Shown here piece after piece: positions 5,703 to 5,973 of a stretch of 5,973 nt of DNA (the stretch's first letter is position 1; each line of letters begins with the position of its first letter). Source of the stretch: JAYEHC01 sp964490635 (GTDB lineage Bacteria; Patescibacteriota; Minisyncoccia; JAHIHE01; JAGLIN01). The stretch covers positions 1 to 5,973 of the forward strand of contig CAZBCK010000052.1 of NCBI GenBank assembly GCA_964490635.1, written 5' to 3'. The translations under genes and the position numbers were made by a program. Below the pieces are notes generated by a model. The model made no database searches. It saw only the letters and a list, made by a program, of their open reading frames with translations, and was not told the origin of the DNA.

Positions 5703-5912
5703 TCAAGTTTGTTTTAGAATAAAATGATTGATCATGAAAACAAATCCATAAAGCTTAAGTTCCTTATTCTTTTGAAAATACTTTAATAAATTAGCTATAA
5801 TATTCCAGCGGTTGTGTCTGTCTAAAACATAATACCAGTTTTTTACCGTAAAGGTGAGAAAATATGTTCCTTCGTTTAATTCCTGGTTTATTCTTATGGA
5901 AGGTATAAATTT
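5703..5912 (-). pseudogene. Remnant of a REP-associated tyrosine transposase (RAYT, IS200-like HUH/Y1)
   Basis: An open frame of 69 codons from 5912 down to TGA 5703-5705, with no ATG, GTG or TTG start and a TAA just upstream (5913-5915). It reads in order 'NEGTYFLTFTVKNWYYVLDRHNR' (residues 13-35, given here with Tyr17-Phe21 as the first beta strand), then 'IIANLLKYFQKNKELKLYGF' (38-57), then VFMINHFIL (58-66). This is the N-terminal third of the Y1 transposase fold: a beta strand ending in TFT, the helix after R-x-x-R, and the strand carrying the metal-binding HxH motif, normally MPNHIHL. Here the motif is NHFIL, so the second His is lost. The catalytic Tyr region, which lies further downstream in the family (about 150-230 residues), is absent. 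It is therefore an inactive fragment, beside the palindromic repeats this type of enzyme is associated with. Confidence 0.72.
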
Positions 5913-5973
5913 TTAAATTATATTGTAAGATATAATAGCGTTGTTTATACTTTTGGATTAAAATAGAAAATAT

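Noticed and set aside
5772..5801. Plus-strand promoter-like TTGAAA-18 bp-TATAAT, with an SD-like site and a 14-codon ORF at 5864-5908
   Set aside because: It lies antisense within the transposase remnant, whose codons explain the sequence. The tiny ORF resembles nothing.

Overview
The window is AT-rich bacterial DNA with standard stop codon use. The best guess is a member of the Candidate Phyla Radiation (Patescibacteria, Parcubacteria-like). This rests on the K/I/N-rich proteins, the near absence of Shine-Dalgarno sequences, an elongation factor P with a Gln-Gln tip loop, a membrane-anchored cohesin/FN3 protein, and intergenic palindromic repeats. The placement is inferred from sequence character, not from a marker-gene tree.

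Layout. Positions 1-55 hold the tail of an upstream gene. On the plus strand there follow a two-CBS-domain protein (52-528), a large surface protein (561-2327: membrane anchor, cohesin-like domain, Gly/Asn linker, FN3 domain, four C-terminal repeats), a strong hairpin terminator (2366-2402), and efp (2442-3005). The gap at 3006-3354 holds a possible gene remnant, a 137-bp MITE-like element with a palindromic repeat nested inside it, and a bidirectional terminator serving the convergent neighbours. On the minus strand, a tRNA-dihydrouridine synthase gene (3355-4299) lies 3 bp downstream of a broken alpha/beta hydrolase gene (4303-5098). The hydrolase carries both a frameshift and an in-frame stop.

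From 5099 to 5973 there is no intact gene. This stretch holds a promoter candidate for the hydrolase/dus pair, an 80%-identical tandem repeat, a 140-bp inverted-repeat element, two inverted copies of a 28-bp palindromic repeat, and an undeclared remnant of a REP-associated (IS200-like, HUH/Y1) tyrosine transposase on the minus strand (5703-5912).

How the parts fit. efp and dus are translation and RNA-modification housekeeping genes. The CBS protein probably senses adenine nucleotides. The cohesin/FN3 protein is exported and probably mediates surface binding. The rest is repeat ecology: REP-like palindromes (three copies, one base apart) plus a decayed RAYT transposase, the type of enzyme known to be associated with such repeats elsewhere. 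No wholly new system is evident. The most interesting points are the hidden RAYT remnant with its repeats, the nested MITE, the Gln34 EF-P, and the cohesin protein with its hexanucleotide tract and unnamed C-terminal repeats.
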